From Bacillota bacterium (GTDB lineage: Bacteria; Bacillota; Clostridia; Peptostreptococcales; Acidaminobacteraceae), in the NCBI GenBank assembly GCA_025210655.1, contig JAOARG010000048.1:32737-96736 (forward strand): 64,000 nucleotides of DNA, written 5' to 3'. Numbering within the stretch: the first letter of the stretch is position 1; each line of letters opens with the position of its first letter. A program made the position numbers and the translations under genes. The notes under the pieces were generated by a model. It made no database searches, was not told the origin of the DNA, and saw nothing but the letters and a program-made list of their open reading frames with translations. This document shows, piece by piece, positions 15,911 to 24,280 of the stretch.

Positions 15911-16624
15911 ATGGATAAGTATAGAAGTAAAATGAGAAAACTAAATATGAGTGAAAGAAAATTGATTTATAGTTTTTCTGGATTTAAGGTACCTAGATTT
16001 ATAGAGGAAAGGCTTGGGGATAAGAGAGAGCTACTTTTTAATAAGGGTGAAGACTTGGTGTATTCAGTTCTTTCATCAAATAAGTCCCCCCTTCTAATAA
16101 AGGATAAGGAAGAGTATGAGAAAAATCTTTTTTCTGGAATGAAAGAAAGCCTTGATAAGACTAAGTTTGAAAAGATGACTAGTCTTTTTTCTGGAGCATT
16201 ATCTGGATTTGGTGGTATTGGATTTACCTTGATGGAGCTTCCTGTCTTGGTGGGATTTATTATTTCCTACAATTATAAGATGGGTGCAGATGGTTTCATA
16301 GACAAGGATCATCAAATGTTTGACCATTATTGCCTTGTCTATCTTGTGGCACTTCTTAGTGATGACAAGGATACTAAGGATAGATATCTTAGGGTGGCTA
16401 GATCTATTGAACTTGGTCATGGGGAAGGAATGTTACTAGATCAGGATAGACTTGTAAGGGACCTTTCAAGGGTAATTACCAGATCACTTATGTCTAAAAA
16501 AGTGCTTCAAACTGTTCCTGTTGCTGGGGCTGGATTCGGCTTCGCTGTGAATTTTTCATACATGAATAGGATACAGAAGCTATGGAATATTCAAAAGGCA
16601 AAAAGAATATTGTTTGAAAGTTAG
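15911..16624 (+). CDS. EcsC family protein
   Basis: A 237-residue protein similar to the EcsC family (name from the Bacillus ecs operon; function unknown). The hydrophobic GALSGFGGIGFTLMELPVLVGFII stretch and the C-terminal glycine-rich VPVAGAGFGFAVNFSYMNRIQ segment are characteristic. It is probably membrane-associated. It lies 60 bp after the pilus operon with its own ribosome binding site (GATAGGAG), so it may belong to that transcript or a separate one. Confidence 0.7.
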   Translation: MDKYRSKMRKLNMSERKLIYSFSGFKVPRFIEERLGDKRELLFNKGEDLVYSVLSSNKSPLLIKDKEEYEKNLFSGMKESLDKTKFEKMTSLFSGALSGFGGIGFTLMELPVLVGFIISYNYKMGADGFIDKDHQMFDHYCLVYLVALLSDDKDTKDRYLRVARSIELGHGEGMLLDQDRLVRDLSRVITRSLMSKKVLQTVPVAGAGFGFAVNFSYMNRIQKLWNIQKAKRILFES

Positions 16625-16642
16625 TTTTTTAACAATCCACAC

Positions 16643-16687
16643 TTTACATGAGGATTCTTTTCTGGTATGATAATGATAATCGATATC
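16643..16687 (+). promoter_or_regulatory. Promoter overlapped by a near-consensus Fur box
   Basis: TTTACA (16643-16648), a 17-base spacer and TATGAT (16666-16671). Starting inside the -10, GATAATGATAATCGATATC (16669-16687) matches the 19-base Fur consensus at 17 positions. A repressor bound here would block RNA polymerase, so the downstream DUF2325 gene should be switched on by iron limitation. Confidence 0.8.
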
Positions 16688-16711
16688 AATTAGAAAAGTG
16701 AGGTGGGACAC

Positions 16712-17023
16712 ATGAGTGCATTAATAGTAGGCGCTGATCGACTTGGAAATATTCCCAAACTTCTTCAGGAGTATGGTATAAATGATTATATTCACTGGAA
16801 AGGTAGAAAAAAAGGTATGAGAAACAAGGATATCCCACAGAATGTTGACATGGTAATAATTCTTTATGATTTTATAGAGCATAGACTTACTGACAGGATT
16901 AAGGAAGAGTCAAGACAAATGGATATTCCATGTATTTTTTCAAAGCGTTCTGTATCAGATCTTTCTCAGAAATTAGATATGTGTAAGGACTGTAAACTTA
17001 ACTGTAATAGAAGAATGAATTAG
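16712..17023 (+). CDS. DUF2325 domain protein, predicted Fur-regulated
   Basis: A 103-residue DUF2325 protein. The opening SALIVGADRLGNIPKLLQEYG and the VDMVIILYDFIEHRLTDRIKEE segment are the family's Rossmann-like core (it resembles a receiver or CheY-like fold). The C-terminal CKDCKLNC is a cysteine cluster that could bind metal. Family members are often found near ferrous iron transport genes in Firmicutes; here the gene stands alone behind a Fur box. GAGGTGG (16700-16706) fixes the ATG at 16712 as start. A terminator follows directly, so this is a monocistronic unit. The function is unknown. Confidence 0.8.
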   Translation: MSALIVGADRLGNIPKLLQEYGINDYIHWKGRKKGMRNKDIPQNVDMVIILYDFIEHRLTDRIKEESRQMDIPCIFSKRSVSDLSQKLDMCKDCKLNCNRRMN

Positions 17024-17030
17024 ATATTTC

Positions 17031-17066
17031 GCGAATCGTAAGAAAGCTTATGATTCGCTATTTTTT
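17031..17066 (+). terminator. Terminator after DUF2325 gene
   Basis: Arms GCGAATCGTAAG (17031-17042) and CTTATGATTCGC (one G-T pair), followed by TATTTTTTTT. Confidence 0.88.
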
Positions 17067-17100
17067 TTGATATAATTTAATAAAAATGGAGGGTTTTAAT

Positions 17101-18564
17101 ATGAATTTTAATTTAACAAATACATTTTATAATAATAGCAAGGTACTATTTCTTTTTATGTTTGAGTCTTTTGATATTGATGAGGTTCTTAAGGATATAA
17201 AAATTGATAAAAAGATTGAAATACTGAAAAAAAGAGATTTGTTCGCAGGCAAGTATAAGGAAATTTGTGAGTTAGATATTTTTGAAGATAAGGGATATGA
17301 AAAAGCTATATTAATCGGTCTTGGAAAAAAAGAAGATCTTACTAGGGATAGGTTTATAAGGGCGTACGGAAGTGGCCTGTCATCTTTTGCTTATGATAAG
17401 CACAGTGAGATTGATGTTTTTATTAAGGAAGATATTGATTTCGAGAATCTTCTTGATACTATTTCTGAAACTACTATTATATCTACTTATAGTTTTAATA
17501 AGTATAAAAAAGAAGACAAAAAATCAATCATTGAATCGGTTAATGTAATAAGTTTTAGAAAATTTATTGAGGAAGACTTTTCAAAGGGAATAATTTCAGG
17601 CCGTTATGTGAACATGGCCAGAGATCTTGTAAATGAACCAAGTAATATTATGTATCCTGAGACTTTAAGTGATTTTGTTGTGGACCTATCTAAAAATCAT
17701 GATTTTGAGGTAGAAGTTTTTGATAAAAATGAAATCAAAAAAATGGGTATGGAAGCATACTATAGTGTTGCAAAGGCATCAAAAAAGGAGCCAAAGCTTA
17801 TTGTAATGAGATATAAGGGTCATCCATCCAGTGATGAAATACTTGGATTTATAGGTAAGGGACTTACTTATGATGCCGGGGGACTTTCAATTAAGTCTAC
17901 TTCTGGAATGGTGACTATGAAATCTGATATGGGTGGTTCTGCGGCTGTTATTTCTGCTATGTGTGCCATTGCCAAATCAGGACTTTCTGTAAATGTAACT
18001 GCTGTTATACCTGCATGTGAAAATATGATTTCTGGAAAGAGCTATAAACCGGGGGATATTTTAAAATCTATGAATGGCAAAACGATATTCATCGGTAACA
18101 CAGATGCAGAGGGAAGACTTACTTTGGCTGATGGAATGACTTACGGAATAAGAAATGAAAAGATTACTAGGGTGATTGATATTGCAACTCTTACAGGTGC
18201 TGCTGTAAGGGCTTTTGCTGAATATGTTACACCTGTAGTAACTAATGACAAGGAGTTTTTAGCTAAATTAAAGATTGCTTCAAATGAAGGTAATGAGATG
18301 ATATGGGAGATGCCTATAGTTGAGGAATATAGGGATACTGTAAAGCATGACATAGCTGATATTACAAATATTCCTGGTACTCCTGGAATGATTACAGCAG
18401 GTCTATTTATGGAAGAGTTCTGTGAGGATATTCCTTGGATTCATATTGATATTGCAGGATCTTCATGGCTAGATAAAAAGAAGAATAATTTTATTAAGGG
18501 TGGAACTGGAGCAGGTACAAGAATGTTATTTCACCTTGCTAGACAGTTTTCTACTATTAAATAG
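17101..18564 (+). CDS. Leucyl aminopeptidase (M17)
   Basis: A 487-residue cytosolic aminopeptidase of family M17, which removes N-terminal residues from peptides using two metal ions. The hallmark NTDAEGRL is at about 333-340, with the preceding KGLTYDAGGLSIKS and MKSDMGGSAAV segments carrying the Lys and Asp metal ligands. The N-terminal macro-like regulatory domain (about 1-150) is present. GAGGG lies 7 bases before the ATG at 17101; the ATG at 17086 lies upstream of it. A -10-like TATAAT sits just after the previous terminator at 17070-17075. Probable single-gene unit. Confidence 0.93.
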   Translation: MNFNLTNTFYNNSKVLFLFMFESFDIDEVLKDIKIDKKIEILKKRDLFAGKYKEICELDIFEDKGYEKAILIGLGKKEDLTRDRFIRAYGSGLSSFAYDKHSEIDVFIKEDIDFENLLDTISETTIISTYSFNKYKKEDKKSIIESVNVISFRKFIEEDFSKGIISGRYVNMARDLVNEPSNIMYPETLSDFVVDLSKNHDFEVEVFDKNEIKKMGMEAYYSVAKASKKEPKLIVMRYKGHPSSDEILGFIGKGLTYDAGGLSIKSTSGMVTMKSDMGGSAAVISAMCAIAKSGLSVNVTAVIPACENMISGKSYKPGDILKSMNGKTIFIGNTDAEGRLTLADGMTYGIRNEKITRVIDIATLTGAAVRAFAEYVTPVVTNDKEFLAKLKIASNEGNEMIWEMPIVEEYRDTVKHDIADITNIPGTPGMITAGLFMEEFCEDIPWIHIDIAGSSWLDKKKNNFIKGGTGAGTRMLFHLARQFSTIK

Positions 18565-18679
18565 ATTTCATTGGATTTATGCTGTTTAGTTTATATTGAA
18601 ATTGTAATATAATATCTATGTATACGGTTAATTAATGAAAATAAAAATGATTAAGAATAAATATTTAAGGGAGATACAA

Positions 18680-19834
18680 ATGAGAAAATTTGAGTTAATT
18701 GCAACTGCGGCTTTTGGAATAGAGGGCATTGTTGCAGATGAGGTTAAGGAACTGGGATTTGAAAATGTCAAAACGGAAAATGGAAGGGTTACTTATGAGG
18801 CTGACGAAGAGGGCCTATGTAAGTCTAATCTTTGGTTAAGATCTGCTGATAGGGTGTTTTTAAAGATTGCTCAGTTTAGAGCTACTTCTTTTGAAGAGTT
18901 ATTTGAAAATACTAAGAAGATACCTTGGTCTAGATATATTCCGGAAGATGGGGAATTCCCTGTGAATGCTAAGTCTGTAAAGTCAAAGCTGTTCAGTCTT
19001 TCTGATATTCAGTCAATATGTAAGAAGGCAGTTGTAAACAAGCTTTCTCAAAGTTATGATGTACAGTGGTTTTCTGAAGATGGAGACAAGTACAGTATAT
19101 TAGTTTCTATACTAAAGGATGAAGTTACTATCATGCTTGATACAAGTGGTGTAGGTCTTCATAAAAGAGGATACAGAGAAAATGGTGCAGATGCTCCAAT
19201 TAGAGAGACACTTGCAGCAGCACTTCTTAGAATATCAAGATGGAAGAAAAATATTCCACTTATTGATCCTTTATGTGGTACAGGAACTATAGCTATTGAG
19301 GCGGCAATGATTGCTAGAAATATTGCCCCAGGACTTGATAGAAAGTTTGATTGTGAAAACTGGAAGTTCATAACTCCAGGTCTTTGGAAAAGGGTAAGAA
19401 TGGAAGCATACCAAGCTATTGATTATGATACTGAAATTCAGATTGAAGCGTATGATTTGAATCCTAGAGCTATAAGAATTGCTAGGGAGAATGCTGAAAA
19501 AGCTGGAGTTGATGATTGTATTCATTTCCAAGCTAGGGATGTAAAAGATCTTTCAAGCTCAAGAAAATACGGTTATGTTGTAACTAATCCTCCTTATGGT
19601 GAAAGACTTATGGAGGAAGAAGATCTTCAAAAGCTTTATGAAGTAATGGGTGAAAGATTTAATATGCTGGACACTTGGTCTAAATATATTATTACTTCAT
19701 ATGAAAACTTTGAAAGATATTTTGGAAGTAAGGCAACAAAAAATAGAAAGCTTTATAATGGAAAGCTTAAGTGCTATTTCTATCAGTATTGGGGTCCAAA
19801 GCCACCAAGAAAGAAAAAAGTAGAAGTAGAATAG
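18680..19834 (+). CDS. 23S rRNA methyltransferase, THUMP-domain N2-G family (RlmL/YpsC-like)
   Basis: A 384-residue protein. The N-terminal ferredoxin-like and THUMP region (1-150; opening RKFELIATAAFGIEGIVADE) binds RNA. The class I methyltransferase domain shows LIDPLCGTGTIAIEAAM (motif I) and the catalytic NPPYGERL (motif IV). It is the short form lacking the RlmK half found in Enterobacteria. Predicted to methylate N2 of a guanine in 23S rRNA. GGGAG sits 7 bases before ATG 18680; the in-frame ATG at 18635 has no ribosome binding site and would add an unrelated leader. The next gene follows 23 bp later. Confidence 0.9.
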   Translation: MRKFELIATAAFGIEGIVADEVKELGFENVKTENGRVTYEADEEGLCKSNLWLRSADRVFLKIAQFRATSFEELFENTKKIPWSRYIPEDGEFPVNAKSVKSKLFSLSDIQSICKKAVVNKLSQSYDVQWFSEDGDKYSILVSILKDEVTIMLDTSGVGLHKRGYRENGADAPIRETLAAALLRISRWKKNIPLIDPLCGTGTIAIEAAMIARNIAPGLDRKFDCENWKFITPGLWKRVRMEAYQAIDYDTEIQIEAYDLNPRAIRIARENAEKAGVDDCIHFQARDVKDLSSSRKYGYVVTNPPYGERLMEEEDLQKLYEVMGERFNMLDTWSKYIITSYENFERYFGSKATKNRKLYNGKLKCYFYQYWGPKPPRKKKVEVE

Positions 19835-19857
19835 TCCTTAATACGAGGAGATTTAAA

Positions 19858-20568
19858 ATGAAACTTATAGAGGAAATAGGTATAGATATAGATAGTAAAC
19901 AAATTATTTCCATAGTTGGTGCTGGTGGAAAAACAACTACAATGTTTGCCCTAGGGAATGAACTTAAGGAACATGGTAAGAGGGTTTTACTCACTACAAC
20001 AACTAAGATTTTAGAGCCAGATGAAAGTCAAAAGCATGATTTGTTTATTGTAAATGAAGATATAGATATTAATCTTGATTCCCCGTCAGTAGTAGTGGCG
20101 GGGAGCAGTTTCTTTAAAAAAGGTAAGCTGGATGGTTTTTCTAAGGAATACCTTAATAATAAAATTGAAGAGGATATATTTGATTTTATTATAATAGAAG
20201 CGGATGGTGCCAATAGGATGCCCCTTAAGGCTCCAAAAGAAGGTGAGCCTGTTATTCCAGAAAAGTCAGCTATCACAATAGCATTAGTTGGACTTGATAG
20301 TTTAGGAAGCCCTGTAGATGAGGGTTTTGTCCATAGATGGGAAATCTTCAAGGATATAGTTGGATGCAAACAGGGAGACTTGGTTTCTCCGGAACATGTG
20401 ATGAAAATCCTAATGGACGAGAGGGGTATATTTAAAGGAACACCAAAATCAAGTGAGAGGGTCATAATTCTTAACAAGGCAATAAATGAAAAAAGAAAGG
20501 CACTAGGAGAAGAAATAAAAGGACTCATACATAATGTGAATCCAGAAATAGTGGTTATTATAAGGTAG
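19858..20568 (+). CDS. yqeC: YqeC-like selenium-dependent hydroxylase accessory protein
   Basis: A 236-residue protein with a P-loop IVGAGGKTTTMFALG at about 17-31 and a conserved core FIIIEADGANRMPLKAP, matching YqeC, a putative accessory factor for selenium-dependent molybdenum hydroxylases (xanthine dehydrogenase or purine hydroxylase type). The true start is the ATG at 19858 behind GAGGAG; an upstream frame inside the preceding gene is fortuitous. It is paired 8 bp upstream of a MobA-like transferase, a conserved arrangement. The hydroxylase itself is not in this window. Confidence 0.85.
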   Translation: MKLIEEIGIDIDSKQIISIVGAGGKTTTMFALGNELKEHGKRVLLTTTTKILEPDESQKHDLFIVNEDIDINLDSPSVVVAGSSFFKKGKLDGFSKEYLNNKIEEDIFDFIIIEADGANRMPLKAPKEGEPVIPEKSAITIALVGLDSLGSPVDEGFVHRWEIFKDIVGCKQGDLVSPEHVMKILMDERGIFKGTPKSSERVIILNKAINEKRKALGEEIKGLIHNVNPEIVVIIR

Positions 20569-20576
20569 GTGATACT

Positions 20577-21167
20577 ATGATTTCTGCAATAGTAATGGCT
20601 TCGGGATTTTCCAGAAGGATGAAAAAAAATAAACTCCTTATGGAATTTGATGGTGAAATAGTAATAGACAGAACCTTAAAGACAATAAAGAAATCAAAGG
20701 TTGGGGAATATATACTTATATATTCAAGTGATGAAGTTAGGGATATAGCAATGGCTAATGGATTTGACACTTATCACAATTCAAAGGCCCACCTTGGTCA
20801 AAGCGAATCTATAAAGCTCGGTGTTGAAGTTGCAAGTAAAGATGCAGAGGGATATATGTTTTTTGTAGGAGACCAGCCCCTTCTTGATGAGGAAACAATA
20901 GATACATTGATCGATACTTTTCTTGATAATAAAGATTCCATAGTTATACCTAAATTTCGTGATAAGAGAGGGAATCCAGTTATTTTTCCAGCTAGTTTAG
21001 GCATTGAACTTTTAAGCCTTGAGGGAGATGTTGGGGGAAGAGATGTGATAAGAAACAATAAGGAAAAGCTAATAGAAATAAAAGTAGCTAATAGCTATGC
21101 AGGTATGGATATAGATACTCCAGAGGCTTATGATGAGTTACTAAGAATTAAGAAGAGTAAATATTAA
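20577..21167 (+). CDS. MobA-like nucleotidyltransferase (molybdenum cofactor cytidylyltransferase type)
   Basis: A 196-residue NTP-transferase. The N-terminal signature SAIVMASGFSRRMKKNKLLM (GxSxRMGxxK-like) binds the nucleotide. FVGDQPLLDEETI supplies the metal-binding Asp. GNPVIFPASL and the late GMDIDTPEAY motif match MocA/YgfJ-type enzymes that attach CMP or a related nucleotide to molybdopterin for hydroxylases. AGGTGAT precedes the ATG. Adjacent to yqeC, supporting a role in maturation of a selenium/molybdenum hydroxylase; the exact nucleotide cannot be told from sequence. Confidence 0.85.
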   Translation: MISAIVMASGFSRRMKKNKLLMEFDGEIVIDRTLKTIKKSKVGEYILIYSSDEVRDIAMANGFDTYHNSKAHLGQSESIKLGVEVASKDAEGYMFFVGDQPLLDEETIDTLIDTFLDNKDSIVIPKFRDKRGNPVIFPASLGIELLSLEGDVGGRDVIRNNKEKLIEIKVANSYAGMDIDTPEAYDELLRIKKSKY

Positions 21168-21199
21168 AAATAAAAATTCTATAGGGTATGGTGATAATT

Positions 21200-22327
21200 T
21201 TGGCTAAGGCAGTAAAGAGAAGAAAGGGTGGAGGACTTCTATCCCTTATCGTTTTAATACTTATTGGAGTATTGGTATTCAAGTTTACTTTTATTATGAA
21301 TAGTGCTATAGGATTTTTAAATTTCAATAAGGAAGCTATAGAAAAAATCAATGTGGTTGAGCTGGAAGATGTGATAGATTTAAACATGTATGATAGTGAT
21401 GGAAAAAATTTATATGTTGTAAACAGTTCTAAGCTAGAGAAATACGATGAAAATGGGCAGGTACTTTGGCACAAGGACATTGTAAATAACAATATCATAC
21501 TTAAATCTATGAATGAAGAAACATTTATAGTAGATAAAAATCAAGGTGATATATTCAAAATTGATGGGGATGGAAAAATTCTAAACAGCAAGTATGCCCT
21601 AGGTAATATTGATAATTTTAAGGTAAATGAAGAGTCTTATTGTTCTTTTCTTTCTACAGATAAGAAAAAAATAAGTGTACTGAACAGGGATCTTGAAAAT
21701 GTTACAGAGATTGAAATTAATTCTGGAGATGTTCTTGATTATGATATTTCACGTGAAAATAATATTGTAGTTGTGTCGGTATTAGATTTGAATGAGTCAT
21801 CAGTAATAACAAAAATTGTAGTGTTTGATCTTGATGGAAAAATGGTAGGTGCCTTTAACTACAATAATAGAATCCTTTATAAGTTGAATATCAAAGGAGA
21901 CAAGGTTATTGCACTGGGTGACGATATATTGTTTTCTTTTACTATAAAAGATGGAGACCAATGGGAGAACAGGATTACAGAAGATCTTGTAGCTCAAGAA
22001 TTTTTACCTAATGGTGATGTTACCCTGTTCCTAAGGGAAAAGGAAGCTGACCTTGTTGAATCAAAAATGATAAAAAGTCTTGTGACATATGATGTAGATG
22101 GAAATGAAAAATATAGAAGTGAAATAACAGATGACCTTTTAGCTATATATACATTAAATGATATTACCGTAGCTACTTTAGACAAGGAATTGTTAATATT
22201 CGATGGACAAGGTAAGCTGCTGTCAAGAAAGTCTGTATCTGATAAAATTGATGATCTTAGATGGATATCAAAAAATAAATTTGTTGTGAGAAGTGGACAA
22301 AATTTGAATTTCTATAAATTAAATTAA
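21200..22327 (+). CDS. DUF5711-family membrane-anchored beta-propeller-like protein
   Basis: About 375 residues. A basic N-terminus (AKAVKRRKGGG) is followed by one TM (LLSLIVLILIGVLVFKFTFI), then a long extracellular domain with repeated beta-strand patterns such as LYVVNSSKLEKYDENGQVLW and repeated DxDGK turns, consistent with a propeller of PQQ/WD-like blades. This matches the DUF5711 family of clostridia (function unknown). The TTG at 21200, 4 bases after GGTGAT, is the likely start. The upstream ATG and GTG overlap the ribosome binding site. It precedes cvpA by 11 bp. Confidence 0.7.
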   Translation: MAKAVKRRKGGGLLSLIVLILIGVLVFKFTFIMNSAIGFLNFNKEAIEKINVVELEDVIDLNMYDSDGKNLYVVNSSKLEKYDENGQVLWHKDIVNNNIILKSMNEETFIVDKNQGDIFKIDGDGKILNSKYALGNIDNFKVNEESYCSFLSTDKKKISVLNRDLENVTEIEINSGDVLDYDISRENNIVVVSVLDLNESSVITKIVVFDLDGKMVGAFNYNNRILYKLNIKGDKVIALGDDILFSFTIKDGDQWENRITEDLVAQEFLPNGDVTLFLREKEADLVESKMIKSLVTYDVDGNEKYRSEITDDLLAIYTLNDITVATLDKELLIFDGQGKLLSRKSVSDKIDDLRWISKNKFVVRSGQNLNFYKLN

Positions 22328-22338
22328 GGAGGAATATT

Positions 22339-23007
22339 ATGAATTGGATTGATATTTTTTGCCTGCTTATTATAGGAATTTCAAGTTTAATAGGGCTTTT
22401 TAGAGGATTTATACTGTCTTTCTTTGGAATAGTAAGCTATGTAATTGCATTTTTCTTTACTAGGGAGTATTATAGTCTATTTGCAAAGTATCTTGCTAAA
22501 ATGGATTTTGTTGATGGAATAAGGAGCTTCTTTCAAGAAAAACTACAGGGTTTATCTATAAATGGTGGTAATCTAGACTTTTCACAGATGGATGCAGTAC
22601 CTAAATTTCTAGGTAGGATTGCAGGGAAAAGTGATATTTTTGAAAAAGCTAATGGGAATCTTGATATGGCAAAATTGCAATTAGCAGATTCTATGACTGA
22701 TACAACAGTTAATGTGATATCATTCATATTACTTTTTATTTTGAGTATACTTATTCTTACTATAGTGGTAAGATTGCTTGATTCAGTATTTTCTCTTCCT
22801 ATATTAAAGGAGTTTAACAAACTTGTGGGTCTTGTATTTGGAGGGATCAGAGGAGTGCTTATAGTTATGGTTATATTTGCACTTGTACCACCAATCGACT
22901 CTGTATTTTCTAGTCTTGATATTATAGGAACAATATATTCTTCTAAAGTGGGAGTATATTTTTATGAGTATAATTTAGTATATATGATTATTGACCTATT
23001 TATTTAG
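22339..23007 (+). CDS. CvpA family membrane protein
   Basis: A 222-residue protein with four hydrophobic segments: IDIFCLLIIGISSLIGLFRG, ILSFFGIVSYVIAFFFT, VISFILLFILSILILTIVV and LVGLVFGGIRGVLIVMVIFAL. The opening NWIDIFCLLI and the F-RG turn are the CvpA family signature. Family members are tied to colicin V production, envelope stress and biofilm traits, with molecular role unclear. AGGAGGA precedes the ATG. Forms an operon with the DUF5711 gene and probably with yedF. Confidence 0.85.
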   Translation: MNWIDIFCLLIIGISSLIGLFRGFILSFFGIVSYVIAFFFTREYYSLFAKYLAKMDFVDGIRSFFQEKLQGLSINGGNLDFSQMDAVPKFLGRIAGKSDIFEKANGNLDMAKLQLADSMTDTTVNVISFILLFILSILILTIVVRLLDSVFSLPILKEFNKLVGLVFGGIRGVLIVMVIFALVPPIDSVFSSLDIIGTIYSSKVGVYFYEYNLVYMIIDLFI

Positions 23008-23028
23008 GTACTTTGAGGAGGTAATGAT

Positions 23029-23613
23029 ATGATAATTAAAGTAGATGCAAGGGGATTAGATTGTCCAATGCCTGTAATAAAAACTAAAAAGGCATTACAG
23101 GAAAGTGAAGAGGTTGTTGCAATAGTTGATAATGAGACAGCAAAAGAAAATGTATCTAAGCTTGCTAAAAGTATGAATTGTAATATCAATATTAGGGAAT
23201 CTGAAGGAGATTATTATATTGATATATTCAAGGGTGAAAAGGCTTCAGAAGAACAATTAAATGAGAAATCAAGTATTCAAGATTTAGTTATTTTTGTTGG
23301 AAGTGATAAAATGGGAGTAGGAAGCGACGAATTGGGAGAGGTTCTTATTAAAGGATACTTCTATGCACTTACTGAGTGTGAGCCATACCCTAAAAGCATT
23401 TTATTTGTAAATTCAGGTGTTAATCTTACAATTGAAGGATCCCCGACTTTAGAAAACTTAAGAAAGCTTGAAAGCCTTGGGGTTGAAATTCTTTCTTGTG
23501 GAACATGCTTAGATTATTATAATATAAAAGATAAGTTGGCAGTTGGTGGAGTTTCAAACATGTACACAATCGTTGAAACAATGAACAACGCTAAAAAAGT
23601 TATAAGGATGTAG
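23029..23613 (+). CDS. yedF: Sulfurtransferase-like selenium metabolism protein YedF
   Basis: A 194-residue two-domain protein. The N-terminal TusA-like domain shows DARGLDCPMPVIKTKKAL with C12 in the CPxP motif. The C-terminal DsrE-like domain ends with ILSCGTCLDYYN, giving a CxxC (C157, C160). Family members occur with selenium-utilisation genes and are thought to carry or channel selenium or sulfur. Encoded 4 bp before a DUF3343 gene, the usual partner. GAGGAGG upstream of ATG 23029. Confidence 0.92.
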   Translation: MIIKVDARGLDCPMPVIKTKKALQESEEVVAIVDNETAKENVSKLAKSMNCNINIRESEGDYYIDIFKGEKASEEQLNEKSSIQDLVIFVGSDKMGVGSDELGEVLIKGYFYALTECEPYPKSILFVNSGVNLTIEGSPTLENLRKLESLGVEILSCGTCLDYYNIKDKLAVGGVSNMYTIVETMNNAKKVIRM

Positions 23614-23617
23614 TTGA

Positions 23618-23875
23618 ATGGATAAGATTTTTTATGTTATTGCTTTTGAGTCAACTCATGTAGCAATAAAGACCGAAAAAGAGCTAATGGATAAGATAAA
23701 GATAGAAATGATACCTACACCGAGGGAAATATCAGCAAGTTGTGGTATTTCATTAAAATTTTCTACAGAAGATTTAAATGAAATGCTTGAAATTATCCAA
23801 GGTTTATCCTATGATTTGGATGTATACAAAATTGATAGGACAGGTGACCAAAAGGTCGCAGAAAAAATAAGGTAG
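23618..23875 (+). CDS. DUF3343 putative Se/S carrier protein
   Basis: An 85-residue protein of the DUF3343 family, usually next to yedF in selenium-using anaerobes and proposed as a Se/S carrier. The conserved core is MIPTPREISASCGISLKF with C42 as the single Cys, a likely chalcogen-binding site. The family link comes from the motif and the YedF neighbour. A weak ribosome binding site (GGATGTAG) and 4-bp spacing suggest coupling to yedF. Confidence 0.88.
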   Translation: MDKIFYVIAFESTHVAIKTEKELMDKIKIEMIPTPREISASCGISLKFSTEDLNEMLEIIQGLSYDLDVYKIDRTGDQKVAEKIR

Positions 23876-23884
23876 GTGGAGTTT

Positions 23885-24088
23885 ATGCCATTAAATCTGC
23901 AAGTAAATGATCAGATAATTACAAAGAAAAACCATCCATGTGGTGGAAATACCTTTGAAATATTAAGAACAGGTATTGATTTTAGAATCAAATGTACAAC
24001 ATGTGAAAAACAGATTTGGATTACTAGAGCCAATCTTGAAAAAAGAGTTAAGAAAATTGTTAGGGATGGGGTTGAAGTACCCAAATAA
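23885..24088 (+). CDS. DUF951 protein
   Basis: A 67-residue DUF951 family protein. The hallmark DQIITKKNHPCGGNTFEI and the later KCTTCEKQIWITRANLEKR give a Cys4-like (C, CxxC) potential zinc site. Small basic domain of unknown function, common in Firmicutes and usually near yyaF/parB or housekeeping genes. GTGGAG sits before ATG 23885; the GTG at 23876 would overlap this ribosome binding site. Last gene of the 21.2-24.1 kb run. Confidence 0.88.
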   Translation: MPLNLQVNDQIITKKNHPCGGNTFEILRTGIDFRIKCTTCEKQIWITRANLEKRVKKIVRDGVEVPK

Positions 24089-24251
24089 AAAAGGAGCCAA
24101 GACGCTCTTAGGCCGCTCGACAAGTCATTCACTTCATTCATTCGACAAGCTGTAATTTGTTTGAATAATTCCAAGCCCAGCCGTTGTTAACAACTCGTCC
24201 AATGATATTTTTCACGGAGTGAATAAATTAATTTTGAAAAGTAATTAATGA

Positions 24252-24279
24252 GGAGGCAGTCATTTTGACTGCCTTTTTC
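24252..24279 (+). terminator. Terminator of the yedF/DUF951 transcript
   Basis: Arms AGGCAGTCA and TGACTGCCT around TTT, followed by a T-run. It lies about 165 bases after DUF951. The stretch between them has smaller palindromes (GAGC/GCTC at 24094-24107 and GTTGTTAACAAC at 24183-24194). Confidence 0.8.
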
Positions 24280-24280
24280 T

